The position numbers were made by a program, and so were the translations under genes. From Prevotellaceae bacterium UBA6858 (lineage in GTDB: Bacteria > Bacteroidota > Bacteroidia > Bacteroidales > Bacteroidaceae): DNA of 60,887 nucleotides. The notes under the pieces are model-generated. The model was given only the letters and a program-made list of their open reading frames with translations, did not search any database and was not told where the DNA came from. This document shows positions 6,718 through 14,654 of the stretch, in pieces. The stretch's first letter is position 1. Each line of letters opens with the position of its first letter. The stretch is taken from contig DKDC01000031.1 in NCBI GenBank assembly GCA_002451695.1, forward strand, positions 62,843 to 123,729, read 5' to 3'.

Positions 6718-8202
6718 ATGGCTAAAATTTCAAGACGCGACTTTCTGAAAAAGGGAAGCGCAGCTATGGCCGGTATGATTATCGCGCCGAGCATCGTGCC
6801 AAGCACAGTTCTTGGCAAAACTTACGGACACAAGTCTCCAAGCGACAAGCTTAACATCCTCGGCGTTGGCGTCGGCGGTCGCGGCGCAAGCGACTTGGCA
6901 GGAATGGAAACCGAGAACATCATCGGACTTTGCGACGTTGACTGGAAGTATGCAAAGCATATTTTCGACAAATATCCCAAGGCAAAGCGTTACAAAGACT
7001 GGCGCAAGATGTATGACGAGATGCTGAAGAGCGCAGACGCCGTAATGGTGGCTACCGCCGACCACACTCACGCGATCATCGCCGCAAACGCAATAATGTC
7101 GGGCAAGCACGTATATGTGGAGAAGCCCATGACTCTCTATGTTTATGAGTCGCGCTTGCTCACAATGCTTGCCAAGAAATATAAGGTTGCAACCCAGATG
7201 GGTAATCAGGGAGCTTCAATGGCCGGCACCCGCAAGGCTATCAACTGGCTTTGGAACGGCGAAGTGGGCGAAGTTACACGAATCGACTCTTTCACAAACC
7301 GTCCCATTTGGCCGCAAGGCATCCCCACTCCAAAAGAAAAAATGGCAATTCCCGACACTCTTGACTGGGACAGCTTCATTGGTCCGGCAAAATACCGCGA
7401 CTACAACTCCATTTATACGCCGTGGAACTTCCGTGGCTGGTGGGATTTCGGAAGCGGTGCGCTTGGCGACATGGCAAACCACATCCTTCAGGTTGCGTCA
7501 AAGGGCTTGAATCTTGGCTATCCCGATGAGGTTATCGGAAGCTCGACCATGCTTATGACCGACTCCTGCCCGTCTGCCGAGAAGATTACATACCACTTCC
7601 CCGCTCGCGACAACATGAAGAAGATGGCTTGCCCGCCTGTTGTGCTTAACTGGTATGACGGCGGCATCGTGCCCGAACTTCCGTTCGATATGCCCGAAGG
7701 CAAAACCTTTGACGAAAACGGTGTTACCGTTTACTACGGTACTAAGGACACCTTGGTTGTCGGCACATACGGCAACAATCCGTTCCTCGTTTCCGGCCGC
7801 GACCCGAAAGTTCCCGAAATGCAACGCATCGTTAAGGACGACCACCACCAGCAAGACTGGATTCGCGCTTGCAAGGAAAGCCCGGAAAACCGCGTTCCGT
7901 CAGCTTCGGACTTCAGCGAGGCAGGACCCCTGAACGAAATGATTGTCATGGGCTGCGCAGCCGTTCGTCTGCAAGAGCTGCACCAGTGGCTCAAGTGGGA
8001 CGGCAAGAACATGAAGTTCACCAACATTCCCGCAAACGCAAAGATACGCAGCATAATCGAGGACAATTTCCACATCCACGACGGACATCCGACATTCGAC
8101 CGCAAATACAGCGAGCCTATCGACGCGAACGAGTATGCGGCACGTCTCATCAAGCCGGTTTACCGCGAAGGCTGGACATTGCCCGAGCTTCCCACTCTCT
8201 AA
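6718..8202 (+). CDS. Tat-exported Gfo/Idh/MocA family oxidoreductase
   Basis: 494 residues. The N-terminus MAKISRRDFLKKG is a twin-arginine signal (SRRDFLK), followed by a hydrophobic AAMAGMIIAPSIVPS stretch. The Rossmann domain follows (ILGVGVGGRGASDL, about residues 46-59), with the EKPM motif near residue 138. The long C-terminal domain with GWWDFGSGALGDMANHI fits exported Bacteroidetes members. Tat export allows the enzyme to leave the cytoplasm folded with its nicotinamide cofactor bound. The tatAC genes are just upstream. It is probably a periplasmic glycoside dehydrogenase feeding the DUF1080 proteins encoded next. Confidence 0.9.
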   Translation: MAKISRRDFLKKGSAAMAGMIIAPSIVPSTVLGKTYGHKSPSDKLNILGVGVGGRGASDLAGMETENIIGLCDVDWKYAKHIFDKYPKAKRYKDWRKMYDEMLKSADAVMVATADHTHAIIAANAIMSGKHVYVEKPMTLYVYESRLLTMLAKKYKVATQMGNQGASMAGTRKAINWLWNGEVGEVTRIDSFTNRPIWPQGIPTPKEKMAIPDTLDWDSFIGPAKYRDYNSIYTPWNFRGWWDFGSGALGDMANHILQVASKGLNLGYPDEVIGSSTMLMTDSCPSAEKITYHFPARDNMKKMACPPVVLNWYDGGIVPELPFDMPEGKTFDENGVTVYYGTKDTLVVGTYGNNPFLVSGRDPKVPEMQRIVKDDHHQQDWIRACKESPENRVPSASDFSEAGPLNEMIVMGCAAVRLQELHQWLKWDGKNMKFTNIPANAKIRSIIEDNFHIHDGHPTFDRKYSEPIDANEYAARLIKPVYREGWTLPELPTL

Positions 8203-8224
8203 TCAAAAACAAAACAGAACAACA

Positions 8225-9091
8225 ATGAAAAAATTAATTTATAGCGTATTGTGCCTGTCGCTGGCAGTAAGCGCCAACGCCGGCTGCCCCAAGAAAAAGT
8301 CTGCGTGCTGCGCATCAGCTCCCAAAGGCACTGTTACCCTGTATTGCTCGCAAGGCTTCCAGGGTCCTGAAAAATGGGACAAGTTCAACTTTCCTGTTGA
8401 CAAGAAAGGTTACATCAGCATCTTCGACGGCACAAGCATGAAAGGCTGGAGAGGATATGCCAAGAGCTACGTCCCCTCGCGCTGGGTGATTGAAGACGGC
8501 GCAATCCACTTCATCGGCAACCAGGCCCCGGAAGAGAAGCGCAAGAACAAAGAAGGCGGCGACATCATCTTCGCCCACAAGTTCAAGAACTTCGAGCTTT
8601 CCATCGACTGGAAAGTCGGCAAGGCTTGCAACTCCGGAATTTTCTACCTTGCACAGGAGCTTACAAACAAGAACGGCGATGTTGAATCAATCGTTGTGTC
8701 GGGTTTGGAAAGCCAGGTGCTTGACAACGCAAACCACCCCGATGCAAAACTCGGCAAGGATGGCAACCGCCAGTCAAGCTCGCTCTATGACCTTATCCCC
8801 GCAAAGCCGCAGAACCAGAAGCCTTACGGCGAATGGAACAACACGGTTATCCGCGTTTACAACGGTAATGTTACGCACTACCAGAACGGAGTGAAAGTTG
8901 TTGAATACAAACTTTGGACTCCCGAATGGACAGCCCTGCTCCAGACCAGCAAATTCAGCGAGAAGGCTTGGCCTGCAGCATTCGAAGGCTTCAACAACGC
9001 CGGCGGCGACAACCATGAAGGCTTCATCGGTCTCCAGGATCACGGCGACGATGTTTGGTTCAAGAACATCAAGGTAAAGATACTCAAATAA
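8225..9091 (+). CDS. DUF1080 (3-keto-disaccharide hydrolase family) secreted protein
   Basis: 288 residues with a Sec signal peptide (about 1-20, cleavage near VSANA-GC) and then a lysine/cysteine-rich stretch. The domain starts at GYISIFDGTSMKGWRGY, the family opening, and continues through NSGIFYLAQE, ESQVLDNANHPDAK, and the closing GFIGLQDHGDDVWFKNIKVK. DUF1080 is a concanavalin-like beta-sandwich; members act on 3-keto glycosides. It lies 22 bases after the Tat oxidoreductase. I chose the ATG at 8225; the open frame upstream overlaps the previous gene. Confidence 0.88.
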   Translation: MKKLIYSVLCLSLAVSANAGCPKKKSACCASAPKGTVTLYCSQGFQGPEKWDKFNFPVDKKGYISIFDGTSMKGWRGYAKSYVPSRWVIEDGAIHFIGNQAPEEKRKNKEGGDIIFAHKFKNFELSIDWKVGKACNSGIFYLAQELTNKNGDVESIVVSGLESQVLDNANHPDAKLGKDGNRQSSSLYDLIPAKPQNQKPYGEWNNTVIRVYNGNVTHYQNGVKVVEYKLWTPEWTALLQTSKFSEKAWPAAFEGFNNAGGDNHEGFIGLQDHGDDVWFKNIKVKILK

Positions 9092-9114
9092 CAGCAACTT
9101 AACAAAACACAAAT

Positions 9115-10011
9115 ATGAAACAAACATTATTAGCCGTGGCGGCTTGCGCATTGATGCTTGCTTCCTGCGGCAACAAAAAATGCAGTTGCAACTGCAACTG
9201 CGGCAGCTCCAACTGCGCTTGCGCGGCACAGAAAGACAGTGCTGTAAGCGATGCTGCCCTTGACTACAAAGTTGTTGAAAAGCCTCAGGTTGACATCAGC
9301 AAGCTGCCTGTTGACAAAGACGGCTACATCACCATCTTCGACGGCAAGACTCTTGACGGCTGGCGTTGCTACGGCAAGGACGCTGCCGGTTCCGACTGGA
9401 ATGTTGACGACGGCGCAATCCACCTCAAAGGTTCAGGCAACGGCGAAGGCGGCGGCGTTAACGGTGGCGATCTTCTTTTTGCACACAAGTTCAAGAACTT
9501 TGAGCTTACATTCGAATACAAAGTTGCAAAAGGCACTAATTCGGGCGTGTTATACCTTGCACAGGAAGTTACTGTAAACAACAACGGTAAGGATGAGTTC
9601 ATCCCCATTTGGCAGTCGGCTTCGGAATACCAGATTCTCGACAACGGCAACCACCCCGACGCACAGCTCGGAGTTGACGGCAACCGCCAGTCCGCTTCTC
9701 TCTACGACATGATTCCCGCAAAGCCGCAGAACGCAAAGCCCTACGGCGAGTGGAACACGGGCAAAATCATGGTTTACGAAGGAACAGTGGTTCACGGCCA
9801 GAACGGCAAAAACGTTTTGGAATACCACCTTTGGACACCGAAATGGAAAGAGATGCTCGACAACAGCAAGTTCAAGGCTGACGGCGACTTCCCCATTGCG
9901 TACAAGCTGCTCCTCAACATGGGCGGCGACAACCACGAAGGCTATATCGCATTCCAGGATCACGGAGACGATGTTTGGTATCGCAACATAAAGGTTAAGA
10001 TACTCAAGTAA
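9115..10011 (+). CDS. DUF1080 lipoprotein, paralogue of the preceding gene
   Basis: 298 residues. The lipobox LASC gives a lipid-anchored Cys at about residue 19. The next 20 residues are unusually cysteine-rich (KKCSCNCNCGSSNCACA), seven Cys in all counting the lipidated one. The DUF1080 domain then runs from GYITIFDGKTLDGWRCY to AFQDHGDDVWYRNIKVK and closely follows the order of motifs in the upstream paralogue. The pair probably arose by duplication: one copy soluble, one anchored. Its likely role is cleavage of 3-keto sugars made by the exported dehydrogenase. Confidence 0.88.
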   Translation: MKQTLLAVAACALMLASCGNKKCSCNCNCGSSNCACAAQKDSAVSDAALDYKVVEKPQVDISKLPVDKDGYITIFDGKTLDGWRCYGKDAAGSDWNVDDGAIHLKGSGNGEGGGVNGGDLLFAHKFKNFELTFEYKVAKGTNSGVLYLAQEVTVNNNGKDEFIPIWQSASEYQILDNGNHPDAQLGVDGNRQSASLYDMIPAKPQNAKPYGEWNTGKIMVYEGTVVHGQNGKNVLEYHLWTPKWKEMLDNSKFKADGDFPIAYKLLLNMGGDNHEGYIAFQDHGDDVWYRNIKVKILK

Positions 10012-10036
10012 GCCTGTAAACTGTAACATACAAGAA

Positions 10037-10077
10037 TGCTGCCGCACGGTATTTTCGCCGGCGGCGGCATTTTTTTA
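10037..10077 (+). terminator. Intrinsic terminator after the DUF1080 pair
   Basis: TGCTGCCGC pairs with GCGGCGGCA and is followed by seven T. It lies between the second DUF1080 gene and the TIM-barrel gene, so it may tune rather than abolish expression of the latter. Confidence 0.75.
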
Positions 10078-10099
10078 ATACATTAAACCCAAGAAAAAG

Positions 10100-11002
10100 A
10101 TGATTAAAAGAATATTCCCCGCCCTGCTCGCCGCGTTGCTCTTATTGCCGTTGCAGATGCAGGCCGCCACGCAAAAGGCAAAGCACAAAAAACAGTTCGC
10201 ACTGCAACTCTACTCCATACGCGAGCTTGTACACGAAGGCGACATGGCCGATTTCAAAAAGCTTCTCAACGAGCTGTCGGGCATGGGCTACACCGCAGTT
10301 GAAGCGGCAAGCTACGACCAAGGCAAAGGCACCATCTACGGTTTCACGCCCGAGGTTTACAAGCGCGCCGTTGAAGAAGCCGGCATGGAATCGCTCTCCG
10401 CCCACATAGGCAAACCGCTTTCTGACGAAGAACTCAAAAGCGGCGACTACTCGCAATCGCTCGCATGGTGGGACAAGACCATCGCCGACCAAAAAAGAGC
10501 AGGAGTTTCATATATTGTAATGCCGTGGATGAGCATCCCCGCCACTTTGAAACAGCTCAAGGTTTACTGCGACTACTACAATGCCGTCGGCAAAAAGTGC
10601 GCCGCACTGGGCATCAAGTTCGGCTACCACAACCACAAGCACGAGTTTGTAAACGTTGAGGGGAAGACGGCATACGACTATATGCTCGAGAACACCAACC
10701 CGATGTACGTGTTCTTCCAAATAGACCTGTACTGGTGCGTGCGGGCAAACTGCAACCCCGTTGAGTATTTCAGGAAATACCCCGGACGCTTCAAGCTGTT
10801 CCACGTAAAGGATGAGAACGAGCTTGGCGGAAGCTGCTCAATGGGCTTCGACGTAATTTTCAACAATGCGTCCACCGCCGGTCTGGAATACCCCGTCGTT
10901 GAAATCGAACGCTACAGCCACCCTGTGATGCAGGAGGCAAAGGAAAGCGCGGACTATCTTAACTCAGCACTGTTCGTAAAAAAAACATACCGGAAAAAAT
11001 AA
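10100..11002 (+). CDS. Secreted sugar phosphate isomerase/epimerase-like TIM-barrel protein
   Basis: 300 residues with a Sec signal peptide (about 1-22, ending MQA-A). The mature part has the xylose-isomerase-like (AP endonuclease 2 superfamily) order: FALQLYSIREL, VEAASYD, GYHNHKHEF with metal-binding His, FQIDLYW, FHVKDE and a final VVEIERY strand. Exported members often sit with Gfo/Idh/MocA and DUF1080 genes, where they can act as isomerases or lyases on oxidised sugars. It follows the DUF1080 lipoprotein after a terminator-like hairpin. The exact reaction cannot be read from sequence. Confidence 0.85.
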   Translation: MIKRIFPALLAALLLLPLQMQAATQKAKHKKQFALQLYSIRELVHEGDMADFKKLLNELSGMGYTAVEAASYDQGKGTIYGFTPEVYKRAVEEAGMESLSAHIGKPLSDEELKSGDYSQSLAWWDKTIADQKRAGVSYIVMPWMSIPATLKQLKVYCDYYNAVGKKCAALGIKFGYHNHKHEFVNVEGKTAYDYMLENTNPMYVFFQIDLYWCVRANCNPVEYFRKYPGRFKLFHVKDENELGGSCSMGFDVIFNNASTAGLEYPVVEIERYSHPVMQEAKESADYLNSALFVKKTYRKK

Positions 11003-11109
11003 ACAACAGAAGCAGTGCGTAAGAATAACATCCTTACTGCTGCCCTGGAACGCACATAACGGAGACCGATTCCTGCATGGACGGAAAACCGTATGCTGAA
11101 ACGCAAAAA

Positions 11110-11228
11110 CTACATCGGATGTAGAAAAAACTATGTCTGATGTAGTTTTTTCTATGTCCTATGTAGGAAAAATTATATCAGACATCATTTTTGCCTTCGC
11201 AAACCTCTGGAAAACAAAAACTAACAAG
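11110..11228 (+). repeat. 21-bp-pitch intergenic repeat, copy B
   Basis: Modules start at 11110, 11131, 11152 and 11173, exactly 21 bp apart, with spacers AAAAAA, TTTTTT and GAAAAA. The conserved flank (TTTTTGCC, CGCAAACCTCTGGAAAAC) runs to about 11228. It lies between two plus-strand genes. The remaining parts of the gap 11003-11412 hold only the promoter box of the next gene. Confidence 0.9.
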
Positions 11229-11383
11229 CCCTCACGAATTATAAGCAAACACCTGTGAACCTGTTGGTTACCCCAAACACGCAAGTTCGGGACAATATCT
11301 CCGAAAGTCAAGACTGACTGCACATTTTGAATGCCACGCAGATTATCATGAATCTTTTTGTCGTATTTACAGGAAAAAAGGCG

Positions 11384-11391
11384 TATATTTG
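11384..11391 (+). promoter_or_regulatory. -7 promoter box of the first beta-helix gene
   Basis: TATATTTG matches TAnnTTTG, with a TTTG at 11357-11360 upstream (23-base gap, slightly long). It overlaps the upstream in-frame start candidate at 11389, which supports the start at 11413. Confidence 0.55.
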
Positions 11392-11412
11392 CATATAATC
11401 AACAAAAATTCC

Positions 11413-12516
11413 ATGAAAAGAAGCATTTTATTATTCGCATCTGCGCTGTTTGCCTTTGCCCTTGTTTCACCAAACGCCCCAAAGGCTTCCGCACAGAAAA
11501 AAAGCTACGCAAAGAAAATCAGCCAGCCCAAAAGCGACTATGTTGTCGTTACCAAACACGGAGTGCCTGCTGACGGAAAGACAGATGCGGGCGGAGCGAT
11601 ACAGAAACTAATCGACAACAACCCCAACCGCACAATATACTTCCCCGATGGCGTTTACCTTGTGTCGCGCCCGATAAACACCCCCGCCGACCCGCAGAAA
11701 AGCGTGCAGTTGGTGCTGTCCAACTACGCGACGATAAAGGCCACCGGCGAATGGAAGGAAGGCGGTGCGGTGATAAAGCTCGGGGCTATCCACAAGGCAA
11801 ACGACATAAACACGAACGGCAGCAACTATGGGCTGTACGGCGGCATCATTGACGGGTCGGGCTTTGCCGATGGGGTTTCGATTGACGGCGGCAGGGAGAC
11901 GAAAATCGAAAACGTGTCCATAAAGCACACCCAAATAGGGCTGCACGTGAAAAGCGGCGCAAACAGCGGCTCGTCAGACGCCGACATAAACGACGTAAAC
12001 ATAGTGGGCAACGACAAAGCCAATTCCATAGGCCTCTTGGCGGAGGGGAGCGACAACACATTCACCAACATGAGGATAGCCTCGGTGAACACCGGAGTAT
12101 GGATAAGGGGCGGCGCGGGAAACAGCCTCAGGAACATACACCCGCTGTACATATACCACAAAGACCAAGTGTATGAGACAAGCTGCGGTTTTATTGTCGA
12201 GACCAGCAACAACTGGTTCAACTTCTGCTACAGCGACCAGTTCGCAACCGGCTTCAAGATAAAGGGCAGCGCATCGGTCAACCTCACCGACTGCTTCTGC
12301 TACTGGTACAGGGGCAAAGTGCCGTTCCAGACAGCCATAAAGTGCGAGGGGAAATTCAACTCGCTTGCAATGGGAATACGCGCCATTTTCAACCAGGACG
12401 GAAGCGAGGCCACACTGCTTGACGCAGAAAAGGGCGGCACCGGAGCACTTATACACCCTGTGGCATGGGCTGACAAAATATCAGACAAAGACGTGAGCGA
12501 CAGTTACAAGAAATAA
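11413..12516 (+). CDS. Secreted pectate-lyase-like right-handed beta-helix protein, copy 1
   Basis: 367 residues with a Sec signal peptide ending near KASA-Q. The motif HGVPADGKTDAGGAIQKLID followed by NRTIYFPDGVYLVS is the opening of the pectate-lyase-3 / GH28-GH55-like fold. Repeated GSN, DIND and SLRN rungs follow. It is probably a periplasmic or surface polysaccharide-active protein; the substrate and even catalysis are uncertain. It is followed after 33 bases by a close paralogue. Start chosen at 11413 because the -7 box covers the longer alternative. Confidence 0.82.
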   Translation: MKRSILLFASALFAFALVSPNAPKASAQKKSYAKKISQPKSDYVVVTKHGVPADGKTDAGGAIQKLIDNNPNRTIYFPDGVYLVSRPINTPADPQKSVQLVLSNYATIKATGEWKEGGAVIKLGAIHKANDINTNGSNYGLYGGIIDGSGFADGVSIDGGRETKIENVSIKHTQIGLHVKSGANSGSSDADINDVNIVGNDKANSIGLLAEGSDNTFTNMRIASVNTGVWIRGGAGNSLRNIHPLYIYHKDQVYETSCGFIVETSNNWFNFCYSDQFATGFKIKGSASVNLTDCFCYWYRGKVPFQTAIKCEGKFNSLAMGIRAIFNQDGSEATLLDAEKGGTGALIHPVAWADKISDKDVSDSYKK

Positions 12517-12549
12517 AAAGCAAAACAAACACATAACACAAACATTTCA

Positions 12550-13647
12550 ATGAAAAAGAACATATCAGGCATCGCGTTGCTAATGCTGGCTATCGCGTTC
12601 TCATTCTCAAACGCCGGCACGGCATTTGCGCAGAAAAAGCATTCAAAGAAATTGGCACAAGCCAAAAGCGCATTTATAGTGGCAACCGAACACGGCGTTC
12701 CAGCCGACGGGAAAACCGACGCCACGGAAGCCATACAGAAACTTATTGACGAGAACCCCAACCGCACCATCGTGTTCCCCGACGGAGTGTATCTCGTTTC
12801 GCGCTCCATCAACACACCCGCCGACCCCACAAAGAGCGTACACCTCGTGTTGGGCAACTACGCAACCCTCAAAGCCACAGGCGAATGGAAAGAAGGCGGC
12901 GCGATTGTGCGCCTGGGCGCAATACACAAAGCCAACAACATTTACATAAACGGAAGCAACTACGGCATTTCGGGCGGAATAATCGACGGTTCGAACATTG
13001 CGGACGGCATATCCATTGACGGCGGCAGGGAGACAAGAGTGGAAGACGTATCCATAAAGCACGTCCAGACAGGAGTGCATATAAAGCACGGCGCAAACAG
13101 CGGCTCGTCCGACGCCGACATAAACGACGTGAACATAACAGGCAACGGCAAGTCCAACTCCGTAGGGGTGCTTGTGGAAGGCTTCGACAACACATTCACC
13201 AACATGCGAATAGCCAACGTGAATGTCGGCGTGTACCTTAAAACAGGCGGCAACAGCCTGAGGAACATCCACCCCTTGTACACCGGCGGCAAAGAACAGA
13301 CTTACGAAACAAGCTGCGGGTTTGTTGTGGAAAGCACGAACAACTGGTTCAACTACTGCTACAGCGACCAATTCGCCACAGGCTTCAAAATAAAGAAAGG
13401 CGTGTCTGTAAACCTCTCCGACTGTTTCTGCTTTTGGTACAGCGGCAAAGTGCCGTTCCAGACAGCTATCGAATGCGACGGCAAACTTGAATCAATAGTT
13501 ACCGGGCTGCGTGTGGGCTTTAGGAAAGAATGCCCCAGGCTCACAATCCTGAAAGCGGAAAAAGGCGGCAGGGGAATGTTCGCTAACTACATAAAGCCGG
13601 CAGGAGAACTGTCGTCCGACGACGTAAGCCAGGACTACACGCGATAA
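12550..13647 (+). CDS. Secreted pectate-lyase-like right-handed beta-helix protein, copy 2
   Basis: 365 residues, with the same layout as the upstream gene: signal peptide ending at TAFA-Q, basic QKKHSKK, then HGVPADGKTDATEAIQKLID, FPDGVYLVSRSINTPADP and the closing CFWYSGKVPFQTAIECDGK. Most segments can be aligned by eye with copy 1, so this is a tandem duplication. The last 40 residues diverge most. It probably shares substrate class and location with copy 1. Confidence 0.82.
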   Translation: MKKNISGIALLMLAIAFSFSNAGTAFAQKKHSKKLAQAKSAFIVATEHGVPADGKTDATEAIQKLIDENPNRTIVFPDGVYLVSRSINTPADPTKSVHLVLGNYATLKATGEWKEGGAIVRLGAIHKANNIYINGSNYGISGGIIDGSNIADGISIDGGRETRVEDVSIKHVQTGVHIKHGANSGSSDADINDVNITGNGKSNSVGVLVEGFDNTFTNMRIANVNVGVYLKTGGNSLRNIHPLYTGGKEQTYETSCGFVVESTNNWFNYCYSDQFATGFKIKKGVSVNLSDCFCFWYSGKVPFQTAIECDGKLESIVTGLRVGFRKECPRLTILKAEKGGRGMFANYIKPAGELSSDDVSQDYTR

Positions 13648-13713
13648 CACAGCCACGGCAAAGCAGGCAGGCACAGCAAAGGTTTGGGTTTCTTGTTTTT
13701 GAAAGCCCAAGCC

Positions 13714-13744
13714 TTTGCCATTTGACGAAAAAACCGTAACTTTG
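13714..13744 (+). promoter_or_regulatory. Promoter of the glycogen synthase-like gene
   Basis: TTTG at 13714-13717, a 19-base spacer and TAACTTTG at 13737-13744 form a near-ideal Bacteroidetes -33/-7 pair, 25 bases before the ATG at 13770. It is the best promoter match in the window. Confidence 0.75.
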
Positions 13745-13769
13745 CTTTTACTAAGCAAGAACGACTTAA

Positions 13770-14582
13770 ATGAACGTAAAAAGAGTATTATTCATCAACC
13801 AAGGCATAACCCCATACGTACCTGACAGCCCCATGGCAAAAGCAGGGCGCGAATTGCCGCAAACCATACAGGAAAGCGGGCGCGAGATAAGGACATTCCT
13901 ACCCCAATGGGGCTGCATCAACGAACGCAGAAACCAACTGCACGAAGTTATACGCCTTTCGGGGATGAATATTATAATCGACGGCAATGACCACCCGCTA
14001 ATCATCAAAGTGGCATCGTTGCAACCGGCGAGGATGCAGGTTTATTTCATAGACAACGATGACTATTTCGACAAACGCGGCATGGAAACCGACGACTATG
14101 GGTACGAATATGCCGACAATGGGGAAAGGGCCATATTCTATGCTCGCGGCGTGCTTGAAACTGTGAAGAAGTTACGCTGGCGTCCCGATGTAATCCATTG
14201 TCAAGGTTGGATTTCCGCAGTTGTCCCACTCTACATAAAGACAGCCTTTAAGGACGAGCCTTCGTTCAACGGCACAAAGGTGGTGTTTGAAGTGAACAAC
14301 GTGAAACTGAAAGACAACCTCCCGGGAAACTTCAGCTCCTGCCTGGCGACCCGCAACGTAACCAAGGCGTTCCTGAAAAAGGAAAACATGAAGTTTGAAA
14401 GCCCGGACGACCTACTCAAATTGGGAGTGAAATTCTCTGACGCACTCATACTCGGCACCAACGACGCAAGCAAGGAGGTGGTGGACTTTGCCGAAAGCAA
14501 CGGCAAGCCTGTGCTGCCTTTCATGGAAAACCCCGACTACCCTTCATACTATGGGGAGTTCTACGAAAAGCTGCTAAGCTGA
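13770..14582 (+). CDS. Short glycogen/starch synthase (GT5 N-terminal domain only)
   Basis: 270 residues. It matches only the N-terminal catalytic half of glycogen synthases (full-length about 480): VLFINQGITPYVP, FLPQWGCINERRNQLHEV, ERAIFYARGVLE and PDVIHCQGWISAVVPLYIK. The usual ADP-glucose-binding KxGGL near the start is replaced by KAGRE. The C-terminal nucleotide-binding domain is absent. Short forms like this are common in Bacteroidetes, beside a DUF4270 gene as here. Activity as a true glycogen synthase is doubtful. Confidence 0.82.
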   Translation: MNVKRVLFINQGITPYVPDSPMAKAGRELPQTIQESGREIRTFLPQWGCINERRNQLHEVIRLSGMNIIIDGNDHPLIIKVASLQPARMQVYFIDNDDYFDKRGMETDDYGYEYADNGERAIFYARGVLETVKKLRWRPDVIHCQGWISAVVPLYIKTAFKDEPSFNGTKVVFEVNNVKLKDNLPGNFSSCLATRNVTKAFLKKENMKFESPDDLLKLGVKFSDALILGTNDASKEVVDFAESNGKPVLPFMENPDYPSYYGEFYEKLLS

Positions 14583-14654
14583 GAGCATTACGAACAAAGC
14601 CGTAGGCAAACAATCACAACCAGTAACCATTTCACGCTTTAACCCTTTTTACAA

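Noticed and set aside
11003..11060. Intrinsic terminator from AGCAGT and ACTGCT after the TIM-barrel gene
   Set aside because: Only six base pairs with a long loop and no T run.
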